64,000 bases of DNA from Stereum hirsutum FP-91666 SS1 (lineage: Eukaryota > Basidiomycota > Agaricomycetes > Russulales > Stereaceae), in the NCBI RefSeq assembly GCF_000264905.1, contig NW_006763138.1, positions 1,077,245 through 1,141,244 of the forward strand, written 5' to 3'. Below, in pieces: positions 1-12,430 of this stretch. Numbering within the stretch: the stretch's first letter is position 1; every line of letters starts with the position of its first letter. Both the position numbers and the translations under genes were made by a program. The notes beneath the pieces were generated by a model that was not told where the DNA came from, did no database searches, and saw only the letters and a program-made list of their open reading frames with translations.

Positions 1-67
1 TCCCCCCACCCCCTCCCCCCCGTTCTGTTGAGGCCTTTGTTCTGAACTGTCTGAACGAACCTTACAG

Positions 68-744
68 GCAAAGGATTCGGGACGACTCTCACTGTCAGCA
101 AAGCGACCGCCAAATGCCAGAATGCGCGAAAGAAAAACTCTTGTGGATCAAAGAACCCGAATAGATGCAGCACGAGATTGTGAGGTTGTTATTTATTCTT
201 CGCCAGAGAAGCCTTCTTATAAATACACCGACTACGCCAGCAATCCCTCGTTTGCTGCCGGTAATTCGTGTGACGAATATCCGTTTGCGAGCACGCTGGA
301 GGGTCAACTGGCCGCTCAGGACGCAGCTGCCACTCGTGAGTCACGGAAGTCCAGTCTTGTTTGCCTCTTATCTTCATGAGTCCATTCTTCAGGTTGCGTC
401 CCCAGGGGAGAAAACTCATGTAAGTGTGCCATTGTTTTATAATCGTTTTATCCAAATTCAATCATTATTTCGCTCTAGCTCAAGGCGGTAAAATCTCTGG
501 TTTTTACCGCAACATCGCAGACGGCACACAGTTCACCGTCGGCTTTAGCTTCGCAGCTGGAGCGACCGGATTTTGTAAGGCCAAACCAAGTTGTGCGATC
601 GGAGCAGGTACTAGCCAGCAGTGTGAGAGGCTCTGGCAGTGTCTATCCTCGTATCTTCCGCAACTCCTTGGGAGTTGGCTGGAATACCTTTTTCAGTTTC
701 ATTACTTTTCAACGTCGTCACGCCGACATCGTTCTCTTCGTTAG
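68..744 (+). CDS. NucA/NucB-like secreted DNase, copy 1 (5' end outside window, altered 3' end)
   Basis: This is the 3' part of a gene for a deoxyribonuclease of the NucA/NucB family. Visible exons are 68-179, 241-335, 393-419 and 479-744; the first three match the sizes of the equivalent exons of copy 2 (112, 95 and 27 bases). The first exon encodes GKGFGTTLTVSKATAKCQ, then NPNRCST; the second carries the family signature CDEYPFAST, whose acidic pair is thought to be catalytic in bacterial NucB. The later exons give GENS, QGG and GFYRN. The other copies stop directly after a terminal S-Q-Q or similar. Here TG is inserted at the stop, so the frame runs on about 40 residues to 744. Signal peptide and pro-region must lie left of base 1. 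It may be an active paralogue with an extended tail or a decaying one. Confidence 0.8.
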
Positions 745-1975
745 TGCTCTTCTCAAGAACTGTCATAATTGTGTGTTTTTCACTCAAATAGTACTATTGG
801 CTGGTGTCCAAACGATGCCGAGATCGTCGCTGTCGGTGGTGGTCAGTTGGTGACCTGCCGAATCGTTCTGACCACAGGTAACAAACTAGTGCTATCGCAC
901 TTTGAAGGTGTTCCATGGCTGGCAGACCGTGCCGCAGTTTCTAGTCTCCATTCACCGCATGAATACTTACGAAAGGGTAATAAAAGTCGGCCATATTATC
1001 ATCAGCTCAGCCTTCGAACTGTAATGGTGAGTGCCCAATTTATTCAGATTCGGCGGAGATAGGAACGAGTGAAGCATCACGTTTAGCTTGCAGTGCTTGC
1101 CTTAGACTGCCACAGAAGCACACAATCCGGAGACTCGGATGTTTGGTCTTGGAGGGGATGAATGGAGGAGTCTTACGTTCATCGGGTGACAGTCACGGTC
1201 GAGAGTGGCTGGCAGGCAGGAAGTATGGACGTAAAGCATATTCCGATATTCCTGTGAGCGAGGAAGAATTCACCGGCTGGCACACTCAAGTGATTTCAAT
1301 ATAGTGCGAGGAGCGTAGGAATAGATAGAAGAAATAAAGCTCGACCTGTAGTAAGTAAGTAGCTTCTTCGGAGTTGCAGCATGGGCGGAAGGTTCCGGAT
1401 CAGCGTTCAACAAGACACGCATCACGACAGTAGGTCGTCCATTCCTGCTTCAACGAACCTGACATGTTGAAACGTTGGGCTTGTCCTACCGAACACATTA
1501 CCAACCTATGGTAGTTATTAACTGGACCAACGCTTCGTCCATCACATCAGTCACCAGTAGAAATGATTACGACACGAGGAAACTCAGCGCCGATCTGAAC
1601 GGTGCGTTTGCTCATAGCTCAACCTTTAGAGTTCTGCTTATCCTTGTAAACGTCCCGAATTCCGTGATTTTAGACGCTCTGATACATTTCGAGTCACTAC
1701 ACGAGATTATCCCCGGCGGCAAGCGATCCATTGAATGAAGAAAAGCATCAGTTTTCCTGCGGCAATCATTATGCCACTTTCAGGCCATGCTCTGAGACTT
1801 GTTTCGATGCATTGCATTTGACAGCTTCCGAGTCGCGTGTACTAAGGACCTTCTAGGAGAGCGCTGCATTGGATGCTCAATATGCTGCATGGTAATTCAA
1901 TAATCACCTACCTACGAGATACAACAACGGTTCAAGTCTGTAGCGCCGAGAATATATTCTTTATCCATCACTCTT

Positions 1976-1981
1976 TATAAA
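1976..1981 (+). promoter_or_regulatory. TATA box of DNase copy 2
   Basis: TATAAA lies about 95 bases before the start codon of copy 2. Copies 3 and 4 have a TATA-like hexamer at a similar distance. Confidence 0.5.
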
Positions 1982-2075
1982 CCACAGTTCGCGCCCTATA
2001 TTCTTGACCCCCAGCCTCGTCTCTATACACCAACTCTTCTATCAGCCCAGGGCCCCCGCACACTGCTCTCAGACC

Positions 2076-3351
2076 ATGCATTTTCAACGGATGTTCTTCT
2101 TTTCCGTTTTAACGGTATCGGTTCAGTTATCTCTGCTGCCAGGAGCATCCACGAAGGTAACTGCCTTCATATTATCTAGGAGCGTGCTGTATTAAAATAT
2201 ATTTCTAGGCGATTATAGAGAAAGAAACTGATATCACCTCTGACAATGACATCTCCTTGATATCTCTTTTTAAACGTGAGTCTTATTTAATCTGGCAGAC
2301 TTTATACTAATTAGGACTGACATTTATCGATGGAATAGGTGATGATGGAGCGTCTGGCGATGGGGATTGTGATCCGTAAGTGCTCTCATTCGCCTCCAAT
2401 TAAAAAGAGGCTAATTTATTCACGTTTTTAGCTGCCTCGCCTCCTGTTCTAACAACATAGTCAAGCGTTCTTCCGACGATGAACCCGAGCCTGTGGAGCT
2501 CAGAATACTCCACGGAAACGCAAGCGAGACAGAGCCTTGGTTGGATGGCGAGGTCGCTCGCTGGCACCTCATCGAACGCCAGCCGCCCACCCTATCGTTC
2601 AACTGTGATGCGATCCCCAACGTTTGTCAGAATATGTGCTACGGAGTGGTGAGCGCCTTGATCTCTCGCTTTCTTACTGAGTTTCCGATACTGATCTATG
2701 ACCTGAAATTTTGTTTATGGTGATAGAACTGTATGTCTTACCCGCTTTCCGACTCGAGGTCCTGTTGTTCTCACGAAAATATGCATCGCGACGACTGTAA
2801 CAGGCAAGGGATTCCCAAGGGCGTTAACGATCAGCAAGGCTTCAGGCTTATGCCAGGCGGCACGAAGGAGGAATTCTTGCGGATCTACTAATCCCAACAG
2901 ATGCAGCACGCGATTGTGAGCTCTCACTTATTCGCTGTAGGAGCAGTGTACTAATTTATACCGCACACCAGCACCCCCGCGTTCGCTCCTGGTAATTCTT
3001 GTGATGAATATCCGTTCGCAAGCACGCTGCAGGGCCAACAGGCCGCGCTGAACGCGGCTGCTACCCGTAAGTCATCGAAACTGAGCTCTGCATGCCTCTA
3101 GCTAACTCGATTCTCCAGGGTGTGTTCCTGCAGGGGAAAATCGATGTGAGTCTGTGGTACTATCTTCGGGTGATTCATCGGAATTAATTTGCTATTTGTA
3201 TCTAGCTCAAGGAGGGTCCATTTCGGCCTTTTACCGTAACCTTCCGGACGGCACGGCGTTCACTGTGAGCTTCACTGGCGCCGCAGCGTCGACTGGCTTC
3301 TGTGCGGCTAATACGAACTGCGTTGTTGCGGCCGGAAGTAGTCAGCAGTAG
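2076..3351 (+). CDS. NucA/NucB-like secreted DNase, copy 2
   Basis: Complete nine-exon gene for a secreted deoxyribonuclease of about 261 residues. Exons: 2076-2156, 2209-2275, 2339-2375, 2432-2648, 2727-2730, 2804-2915, 2972-3066, 3119-3145, 3206-3351; all phases agree. Exon 1 encodes a signal peptide (MHFQRMFFFSVLTVSVQ...). An Asp-rich pro-segment, DDGASGDGDCDP, and a Kex2-like KR|SS site follow. The mature part has NCDAIPNVCQNMCYG, which resembles the start of the bacterial NucB fold, then CQAARRRNSCGS, NPNRCST, the CDEYPFAST signature and a cysteine-rich C-terminus ending SSQQ. Likely role: extracellular degradation of DNA for nutrition, biofilm removal or defence. The 4-base exon adds N and the first base of a Cys codon; without it the frame is lost. 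The family call is strong; the biological role is inference. Confidence 0.88.
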
Positions 3352-4866
3352 CTCGGGATAGGCTCGTCATCTCATTCTCCTCGTATCTGAGATGACATGT
3401 ACTGGGGATATCTACTAGTTTCGAATGCTTGTCCCAGTGGCCCGCTTGCCTTCAAGTCGAACGTATATAATTACTTGCTTCCTTCGATGGGCCGTCGGTT
3501 TGATACCCGAATGATGCTGAGCGTGTCCTGAAAAAGTATCTGTTGTGATGTGGCCTGTACGAAATTGGTAAGGGGAAAAGGGAGGAAGTTTAGAAACTCC
3601 GATTCAAAGTCCGTCATTGCTCAAATTTGCCACCGAATCACGATGTCGGTGGACTCTCAAGCTCTTTGCTCAACATCATACATGTCGCCAACACGTCGCT
3701 CTTTCATCTTCATTCTGCTCATCCCTGAAACGAACCTCGCATAGCACCAAGTTTCTGAACGTTGCACGCTTCATTACGCTTTCACTTTAAGCACTTCTCG
3801 GAATGTACAACCATCTTCGTCCCCAATAACCTCTCAAGCATTTAGTTCCTTCCTCGCCTGTGTGTCCAAAGCGCAAGACTCAACACAATGTTCTAGAAAC
3901 AACATGATCAATGGCCAAGCTGGACCCTCTAATTTAAGATTATGCAGCGACCCCGAAGGTAGCTTCCAGTCTCCATTACATAGCACCTCATCTCCTGCCG
4001 GTCTATGTATGCGGCCTGCGTGCCACCTAAGTATTCTCGTATCCATCATTGAATGTCTTACTACAACCTTTTCTCCTAAAAATTCTCCATTTCCCGGATC
4101 CCCTTCAAGTTATGGCTGTGTCTTCATTCGGTTCCATTCGTGACACTCGGACATTTTCGTACAGCACAGGGCACAGGAATAAGATATTTTTCACTACACC
4201 ACCCGGAACTACCGCAGCTTGCTTCGAGTCCCTCTTCCACATTTTGACGTTGCAAGCGAAGAACCAGTGAAATTTAGAAGAACTGTAAGTAGCTCTGGTC
4301 GAGGCCACGGGGTCTTCGGGGAGTGCATTCTACATACTAGACGAGTTGCTTGGGTATTCGTAGCAGAATTCTTGGGGGTTTCTTGGGGGTTTCGTTCTCT
4401 TCGTGGTCGACGCAAACCAAGACCGGACGCGATTCTACGGCGTGGTTTCTGTGGCAACGCTCCTGAGTGTATTCATGTGCGACTTGGTAAGCGGCAAAGG
4501 GTTGAATCTATATGTGGCGCAATCGTATCCCGGTGGATATATTTCCTACAAAGACACCGGGCTGAACACACGCCTGTCAGATTTAGTGAGAGAACGTTCG
4601 AGCGAGCAAGGAACAGCAGGCTCGGAGACAGTTCCTTCAGGAACCGGGGCCTCCGTCGACGGAAGGAGAATGTTCGTAAATTGAAAGGCCGGCGGAGGGA
4701 TTGCTTAGGTAAGCGGATAATTAAGGGCGAACGCTTCGAGTCTGGCCAAGTGTTCTGATTTCTTTCCTTTAGACGCTCGCACAAGGGCAAGTCCGCTTAG
4801 GGCCGCCTGCGCCCTGTCCGTTCTTTACCTTTTCTCTCATCACCTTCGAGCGCGACGTGGCCGACG
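3352..4866. other. Intergenic, upstream of the PH-domain gene
   Basis: About 1.5 kb with only short overlapping frames on both strands. The longest (4219-4758) overlaps an antisense frame and shows no recognisable domain. Probably promoter and 5' leader of the PH-domain gene plus the 3' flank of DNase copy 2. Confidence 0.4.
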
Positions 4867-7800
4867 ATGTCCATAGGCGCACCGCCGTTGCTCGCGTCGC
4901 AGTGGGCCGGCGAGCACGCTTCCGGGAGCGCAACTGGGAACGTTCCCTCCAAGGTACGAGCATTCTTTCCGAATTCCGACCATGTTTCTTGCCCCCGGAC
5001 TCTGTCTCCTGCTCTCGAGCTGTTGATGATCACACAACGGCCGTTCTTCCGCTTTCCTTTTGCTTCTTGTTCATCTTTCCTCACGCTCACCCATTCGCTC
5101 CTTTCCTCTTGCCATCATCATCGCCACCTGTCACGAACGACCCCCACTACGTCCCGGACGATCTCCAGCGTTTCTCGTCTCCCCCAGCACCCGTCGACTC
5201 TTTCGACTCCGGCGCTGGCATGTCCGCCTCACATTCGTCCTCTCATTTCACCAATCCTTTCCGCTTCTCATCCCAGCACGACGCACACTCGTCCTCCAGA
5301 AATGGATCCTACGGATTTGGACGATCGTCCGACACGTGGACTTCACATGGGAATGGATTCGGCGGAGTTGCGTCCGCCTCTGGTTCATCATCCTCACGCA
5401 CACGCACCTCGTCAGCTTTCGCTTCGCTCATGGATGGCAGTAAAGGCAAGGAGAAGGAGAGGGAAATGGAGGAGAGTATTGCGTCCACTGCACAGCGTAC
5501 GTCGATCTTTCCGTGCTCGGTTCTTCTCGATCGCCACCTCTTGTCCGACTTTGGGATACAGTCCCATCTCATCATAAGTAACCCGCACTGCGCTTTGGCT
5601 GCGTCTCTACTGGGTTACTCCTCGCAACGACGGGAGCTTCAAGGTGCTCGTCACGACGAACCCTCCGGCCGGCTAGCAAGCCTTCTCGGATAGGCAATAA
5701 TTCTAGAAGGAAGTCATCGAGAAGCTACTTTGGGCCGCAGCCGTTGGCTAGCTCGGGCTCGTACGTTTGTATCTATCGAGCACTACCATCTTGAAGATAT
5801 AGTGCCATTATATTGGCATCATGCTTACGCGACCCTCGTCGCTGTCTTCTGAACATGTCCCCAATATATGGTACGGCATCTTCGGGAGTCAAAGTTTGTT
5901 CCCCTATTTGCCGGGCACTCGACGTCACTTCGCTTGCTTTCGCGGTGTCGATTGTGTTTATTGTTGTGGCTTGGGCTTTGGCATCCTATCGTGAAGAATT
6001 TGGATCACAGCATCCCGCACGTAGTGCGAGGCGTTTCACTCGGCACGTCCAACCTCCGAGCGCTTGGGATGAGCGCGTCGAAGTAGACGCTAGCGTCCTC
6101 CTATGTAGCATTCGCTGCGTAAACGTGGTGTATACTGCGAATTCTTTCGCCTATATCAGGCGATATATATAGACGAACTGTACACATAGGTTCACGTGCT
6201 CTAGAAGCAGTTTTGTTGTTGCGCCGTTGCGGGCATGATATACCTCGGTTGCCACCACGAGGCCTTGAGTGCGGAAGCCGACTGACCCGGGATAGATATA
6301 GGAGCTTGTTCGGCTCATTGAAGTATCTAATTGTTTCGTTGGCCAGAAGGTCATCTCTGCCATGTTTGGCTATGCAACATGTTCAAGTTGTCCATGAGAA
6401 TATTTCGTCTTTTGGCGTGGTCTATCGAAATATCAGCCCCATATTTCTGTTAGGCGAAAAGACAGGACGAAAATTCATACCACAATCCCACTATTGTTTC
6501 GTTAATCTGCTGTATCATGAATGCTCACACTATTATCTGTAGCAGAACCACCACCGCCTTCAGACGCCCGTCCAAGCACTGCCGACCCATCGAAAAAGAA
6601 CAGAGGAAGCATCCTATTTGGCGCCGCCTCTGACGCTCTCAAGTTCGGCCGTCGACGGAAATCAGTCCGTGCATCGCATCACCCCGTCCCCCCACCAGCG
6701 TCCCTCATCCTCCCCGAAGTGATCGAAATCAGCGCTCCTAAACCAGATGAGGAGGAGCAAGAGCGTCAACGATTGCGTGATGCGGCAGCCCAATCGATAG
6801 GTCTCGGACACGATATCCTCGAGCCGGCGCGATCGCGAGAGCCAGAGGAGGATCCGTATGATGATGAGGATACACAGACGTTGGAGAGTGCGACGCATCC
6901 GGAGTCCATCCTTTCTCCATCCTTCGTCTCTTCGCATACGTCGCCACAAAGTCCGACGAATCTCAGTCATTCGTTCTCGACAAGACGACGCGCGGGGTCA
7001 TTAGCACTCTCTAACCAATCGAGAATAACGAGCGCTGCGGATAAGGAGAAGGAGAAGACGCCTGTGATCCCGTCGTTTCCTGCGAGTTATAGTTCGCTGG
7101 TGCCGTACGTGCAGTTGGAAGCCTCACTACCGAAACATTTCCCGCCTCCGTCATTGCTGAAGATGGCGCTCTCGAAGCAGTGGAAGACACGTTTTGTGGT
7201 CTTCACCTCTCCTTCTCAGCCTTCGACGTCAAACCCTGGTTCCATTCGCACGCATATGCATCTTACCTCTCCGACGATGACGAATCCAACGCAGAAACTA
7301 CCCGTTCCATCGTATTTACACCTATTTAAGTCGCAGTCTGCCGAGGAGCGCGAGGTGGAGAGGTTGGAGATTAATGAGAATAGTGTGGTTTTTGTGACGG
7401 ATGAGGAGGTTGGGAGTAGGAGGAGCGTGGTCAAAGTAGGAGGGATAGACGTGGGCGCGTTGAGGAGGGAGTGGAACGGCGAGGAGAATGGGCAGACGAT
7501 GATGCTTTTTCAGATTGTGGATGTGGCGGTGAGTAGGAAGTGGATTGAGGCGATCAAGGTCGTCGTTTTGAGGCAGAGGTAAGTCTATCTGAACCTGGAC
7601 ACGAATACGATGTGTGCTTACAGACTTCTCGTGTGTAGGTCTATACGAGCTGGATTGGGTGTTCCGTCACCGAATATCGGAGGTACAGAACCCAGAGGTG
7701 ACATGGACGTCATGCTTTCGATGCGGATGCAACATATGTCGTCCTCTCCGGTGGACTACAACCCCGGTCTCTCTTCGCCCAATGGATCGCTTCTCCACCA

Positions 7801-10800
7801 CTCCAGCCTCAGTCATGGCCCCAGCCATAGTCACAGTCACAGCCAAAGCCAGAGCACGAACGGTCACGGCCATAACCATCATCCTATGTCAATATCTTCC
7901 ACTTCGACCTCCGCATCCTCGACCATCCGTTCCTCTACCGGTGCATCTTCACCATCACCCCGCTCGCCTAACGCCGTCGTCACGCTCAAAGGACTCTTCA
8001 CCGGTTCTAGCCGTCCAAGATCATCTTCACGAGCTGCATCACCTTCGCCTGAGCCAGATACGGAGACCAGCGAGTCGTTCAGCAGTGCCGGGTCCAGTCT
8101 TCTCGGGATGCTCAAACATCAGCATACTGGGAACGGGAGCATCACCAGTAGTTCTGAGCGGGCTATGTCGCCTGTCTCGACTCCTATCGTTAAACCGATG
8201 TCGATGCTTCCTTTGCCTCCACCTCTTACGACGCCAACGCATAGTCACGCGGGTTATCACAATCAGCCTGGACAGCGAGAGCAAGAGGCTAACATATCAA
8301 GGAAAATTGTACCTAATCGGACGTCACTTGATTGGGCCCCTGTTCCCTCGTCCTCTCTTTCTTCGTCGGCCGCGTCGTCGTCTGACGTCCCGATATCCAT
8401 GCCGTCGACACCCATCACTAACACCCATGCAGCGTTACCCCCTCGTTCAATGTCACCTTCCTTGTCCCTTCAACCTCCACCGTCAAATCGAAGACGCGGA
8501 AGGGCCTGTACTGCCGGAAGCACAGACGCTCCTCTTCCTTCGCCTACGACGCCACGAAGCACGGAGACCGGTGGTTTGATGTATAATCACGGCAATACGA
8601 GCACCGCAGGTAGTTTTGGAATCACCCCTGCTGCGTCTGTGAGCGGACACGGAGCGAGCGAAAGGTCCGGTACCAGTCTTGGGCACGCGTCGAATAGTAC
8701 AGGGACGCCTGTACAGAAAGCAAGACCGGCATCGATGTCGTCCGTTTCGACTATGGGCTCTGGATCCGGGGCGTTCGGCGGTACGGGTGACAGGGAGAAT
8801 GCTGGGTCATTCGAGGGGAGTTATAACCCAGCTGGGTCCTCTTCTGGAGGTGGCAGCGGTAATGGAGGCTCGGGTTCGGGAGGGAATGCGAGGAGGTGGT
8901 CTAGGGGGATGATGTCTCTGCCTAAGCGATTGACGCCGCCGTCGGGGTCGCCTCCTCCCGTTCCTTTCGGACAATCGAACCAGAATCAGGGCATATATCA
9001 GCGTTCGCATCGACTATCGCATCCTTATGCTGCTTTCGGAAATTTCGGAACTGGAGACTCCAATGGCAGCAATAGCACCCACTCATCTCCACTCAATCGG
9101 TCTTCATCACATCGCTCGCCTGGACAAAGCGGTCTTGGAGTCGGATTGCAAGTCTTCTCGAAACGGAACTCGACGAGCTCGGCGTATAGTTTCGTTTCGA
9201 CACATTCGTTGCCGTCACCACAAACTCAGACCGGGAGAAGGTCGAGTTCGAGCCAGAGGACGTCTTCTAGTGCTGTCAGCGGTGGAGGTGGAGGTGGAGG
9301 TGCGGCTGCGGCTGCGGCTGCGGGTAGTCGACTGAGCGTTCCGCCGCCACAAAGACCCGCCCCCAATGGCGCACTCCCTCCTACCCCCCATACTCCTGGT
9401 ACTCCTGGAACTCCCCCAACACCCCTCACACCTGGATCTCCAGGTGAAAGTTCGGCTTCCTCTGCCCATGAACACGGTTCAGGGTCTGGGACCCTTCTGA
9501 GGAGTGGGAGCACGGGGGGAAGGCCGAAGACGGCGCCAGGACCAGTCAGGAGCTCGATCAGAGATTCCATCGCCAAGAGGGCGGTCAGGATTTCGATGTT
9601 GCCCCCCAATACCAGTAGTCCACCGTCTGCTAGTCTGCCACCGAGGCCGGATGAGCTGCCTCAACCTGGCGCACCTGTTACCGGTTCGTCGACACCTGGT
9701 CCCGCTAGTTCGAGTATGGATGCAGTTTCGTCGTCGACCACGAAGCCTGCCTCGGCGTCTATCTCACCTGTGGCGTTCAAGAAGAGACATAATCGAGGAC
9801 ATAGCATCGACAGCAAGTTGCTGGGATTGAGAGCGCTTGGAGAGCCACTGTATTCGATTCCTGCGTCTCCTGCGACCGAACTATCCGCGACGAACTCATT
9901 GCCTATCTCTGCACCACTACCACCGCCACTGAACTCATCGGGATCGACCTCGGCTTCTAGCTCACATTCCTCGTTGTCAGGGTTGAACGCAAACGGAACG
10001 ACTTCGTCTCTTCTGAACTCACAGACGCCCACGCCAACCGCTACGCCTGCGCCTCCAGCTCAATCTCAGGGCCCGAAGCTGAGCAATCCGTTCAAACGAC
10101 TCAGGATCCTCAGCGCCCCTTCACCCATTCATATTCCACTGGATGTCCAGATCGCGAATGCGAATGCGAATGATCAGCCCGCTCCCATTTCCAGCAACGG
10201 ATCCACTTTCATCAGCTATGCCGCCTCTCCACCCGCCACGCCTATCGGCGAACGCATCACCAACATGCAGAACGACCCGAACTTCCTGCTGATGGCGCCT
10301 ACGCCCATCGAGACTTCACCGTCACCACTGTCGGAAGGCTCGACTACGCCCACGTCGGGAATGGCAACTCCGCCACAGGTACCGGCTCGAAGCCCTTTGA
10401 GACCGCCACCTCCGCCTTTGAGTCCTCGGTTGATGGGCATACCGATGATGGTCGGAGATGAGGAGAGGGAGAGGGAGCAGGAACATGAGTTGACCTCGTT
10501 GAGTCCGCCACCGAGAAGGGGATCGAGGGCGGCAAGTACTTCAGTGGGTGTCGGTATGAGTATGGGGTTGGGGAGTGGAGCGGGGTCAACGTCGACATTG
10601 GGCAAAGGTGTGGTGGAGGACGTAGGTGGTGAAGGTGCGATCGGCTCCGGGATGAACGTGTCGGTCCTTGAGCTTTCGTTTGCTGGTGGTCCGGAAGGTG
10701 GGGAGGGGAAACTTAGGGAGGTGGATGAACTCAGGGAGGATGGGGATGGAGAGCAGCATAATGAGAATGAAGCGATGTTTGTGGAGGATGTGGACAGTGA

Positions 10801-10939
10801 TGTGGATGAGGCGGAGGCAGAGGGGAGGAAGGAGGGTGGTGGTGGTGGGCAGTTACCTCTCGATCTGGATATCTCGATGTCGCAGCCGCAGGAGAATGCG
10901 TCGAGGATTTCGTTCGGTGCTGTCGGTGTGGCGTCATGA
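4867..10939 (+). CDS. Large low-complexity PH-domain protein
   Basis: Proposed exons are 4867-4953, 5169-5496, 6543-7578 and 7639-10939, giving about 1583 residues in consistent phase. Residues about 325-505 form a pleckstrin-homology fold: a basic strand KQWKTRFVVF, a strand SYLHLFKSQ, a long variable loop, then a C-terminal helix RKWIEAIKVVVLRQ. The rest is disordered and rich in Ser, Pro, Thr and Gly, with a poly-Gly/poly-Ala run near 9285-9325, a PGTPGTPPTPLTPGSPG stretch near 9390-9440, His-Ser repeats near 7815-7890, and an acidic tail. PH domains bind phosphoinositides or proteins at membranes; yeast Skg3/Caf120 are proteins of comparable design, but homology to them is only a guess. 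The 5' exon limits are uncertain, and the intron 5497-6542 is far longer than its neighbours. Confidence 0.75.
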
Positions 10940-12430
10940 GTGGGCTCGACGTCGAGTCTGCTGTCATGTTCGCCGCCCGTGTATATTCTCTTTCTTCTCT
11001 GTCTGGATCTGGGATACCGACCTCTATTTTTCTTGTCTATGATTTCACGTTCTTGGTGCTCAAGGTAGCTCTCAGTCTCTTCTTGGTGGATCTTCTCTTC
11101 CATTGCAATCGTCACCGTACATGACACCTGCATCAGTCTCCTTTTATCCACGGTATTGTTTACCCCGATTTGTGCGCATATTTCCAATCTCTCGAACGTT
11201 CATGTTTCATATTTTCATTTGCTCTATGTTATTTACTTGCCATCTTCTCTATCTCTATCTCTTTCCCTCACCCCCGTGACCATGCCACCGCATTCCCTCC
11301 CTCCCTCGCATCCCCTCATCATCCCATCTCATCGTCCACTCGCTCTTCATCACTTGGAATTTCTTCGTCAACTTTCTCACTCACTTATCTCTTTCCGTTT
11401 CTGTGTCTCATCTGACTCTGTCGCGCTGGAACCTCAATCTCAAGTCCTCTCTCTTAATGGTTAATTATATCGTGCAATCTGTACCTTTACCCAGTTCTTC
11501 TTCTTGACTTACTCTGCTTTAGTCATTACGACCACTTTTACCACCCACACCCGCTGAGCTCCCCGCCACATCTCCACTTGCGTCCCCTCCTTCCCTCCGT
11601 TTACTCAATGCGTTCGTTGTCGTCACGCTTTTTACTTTTGAACTTTACGTCTTTCGGATGAGAACCGTTGACAGTCAGTGTATATCCATACGTACCCGCC
11701 GATCTATAGACTAGCTTAGCTTAGCAGCCTCGTCAATCAAAATTTATCCTAAACATTACACGGAGATGCAGTTTCTGCAGTCGAAAAAAGGGGTTCCAAA
11801 GTAGCATCATCGCAGTGCAACATGAATATGACTGTGTTGAGAGGAGATCCGATGAGATTCCTGAATAACTCATACACGCACTAATGGCCTGCTCTACATA
11901 TACCAAAGATATGTTCTTGAACAGGAGTGGGAGTGCTTACGCTGTGCCCTGCAGGGCAAGTCATTGTCAACACTCTGCAATCCAGTCAAGTTGACTGTAG
12001 ACTCCTCAGAGACAAAGTACGGAGAAGTCGATCAAGCCAAATGTCAACGCAGTGAACGGTATGAGTCCTCATTGCGTCCGACAGCAAGTGATTTTTCTAG
12101 AGCGATTCCATCGACGACGTCGGCCAACATGAGACCTTGAATCGGATATTTGAAGCAAGCTGCTAGACTATCCGATGGTACTTCTTTGCCATATCATGGT
12201 CCTTATTTTGAAGGAATGCTCGGCATTGCTCCTGCATTGACTCACGATGCTATATTGGTAAAAAAATCATGGCCTACGGAGACCAATGAAGAATACCATT
12301 TAAAGGGACAATGACAGGGACGGTCTGGTAGTATGTAACACCAACAACTATCGAGCACCTGGTACTACTTAACTATATATCCTCGGATGGCGTTTATGAG
12401 TAACGTGGAGTGCAGGGTCATGGGGACTCT
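10940..12430. other. Convergent intergenic region
   Basis: The 3' flanks of the PH-domain gene and of DNase copy 3 meet here. It is pyrimidine-rich near 11200-11600, has only short frames, and shows no recognisable gene. Confidence 0.4.

Noticed and set aside
4219..4758. 179-codon frame upstream of the PH-domain gene
   Set aside because: Overlaps antisense frames, is Arg-rich in the way of GC-rich shadow frames, and lacks any domain.
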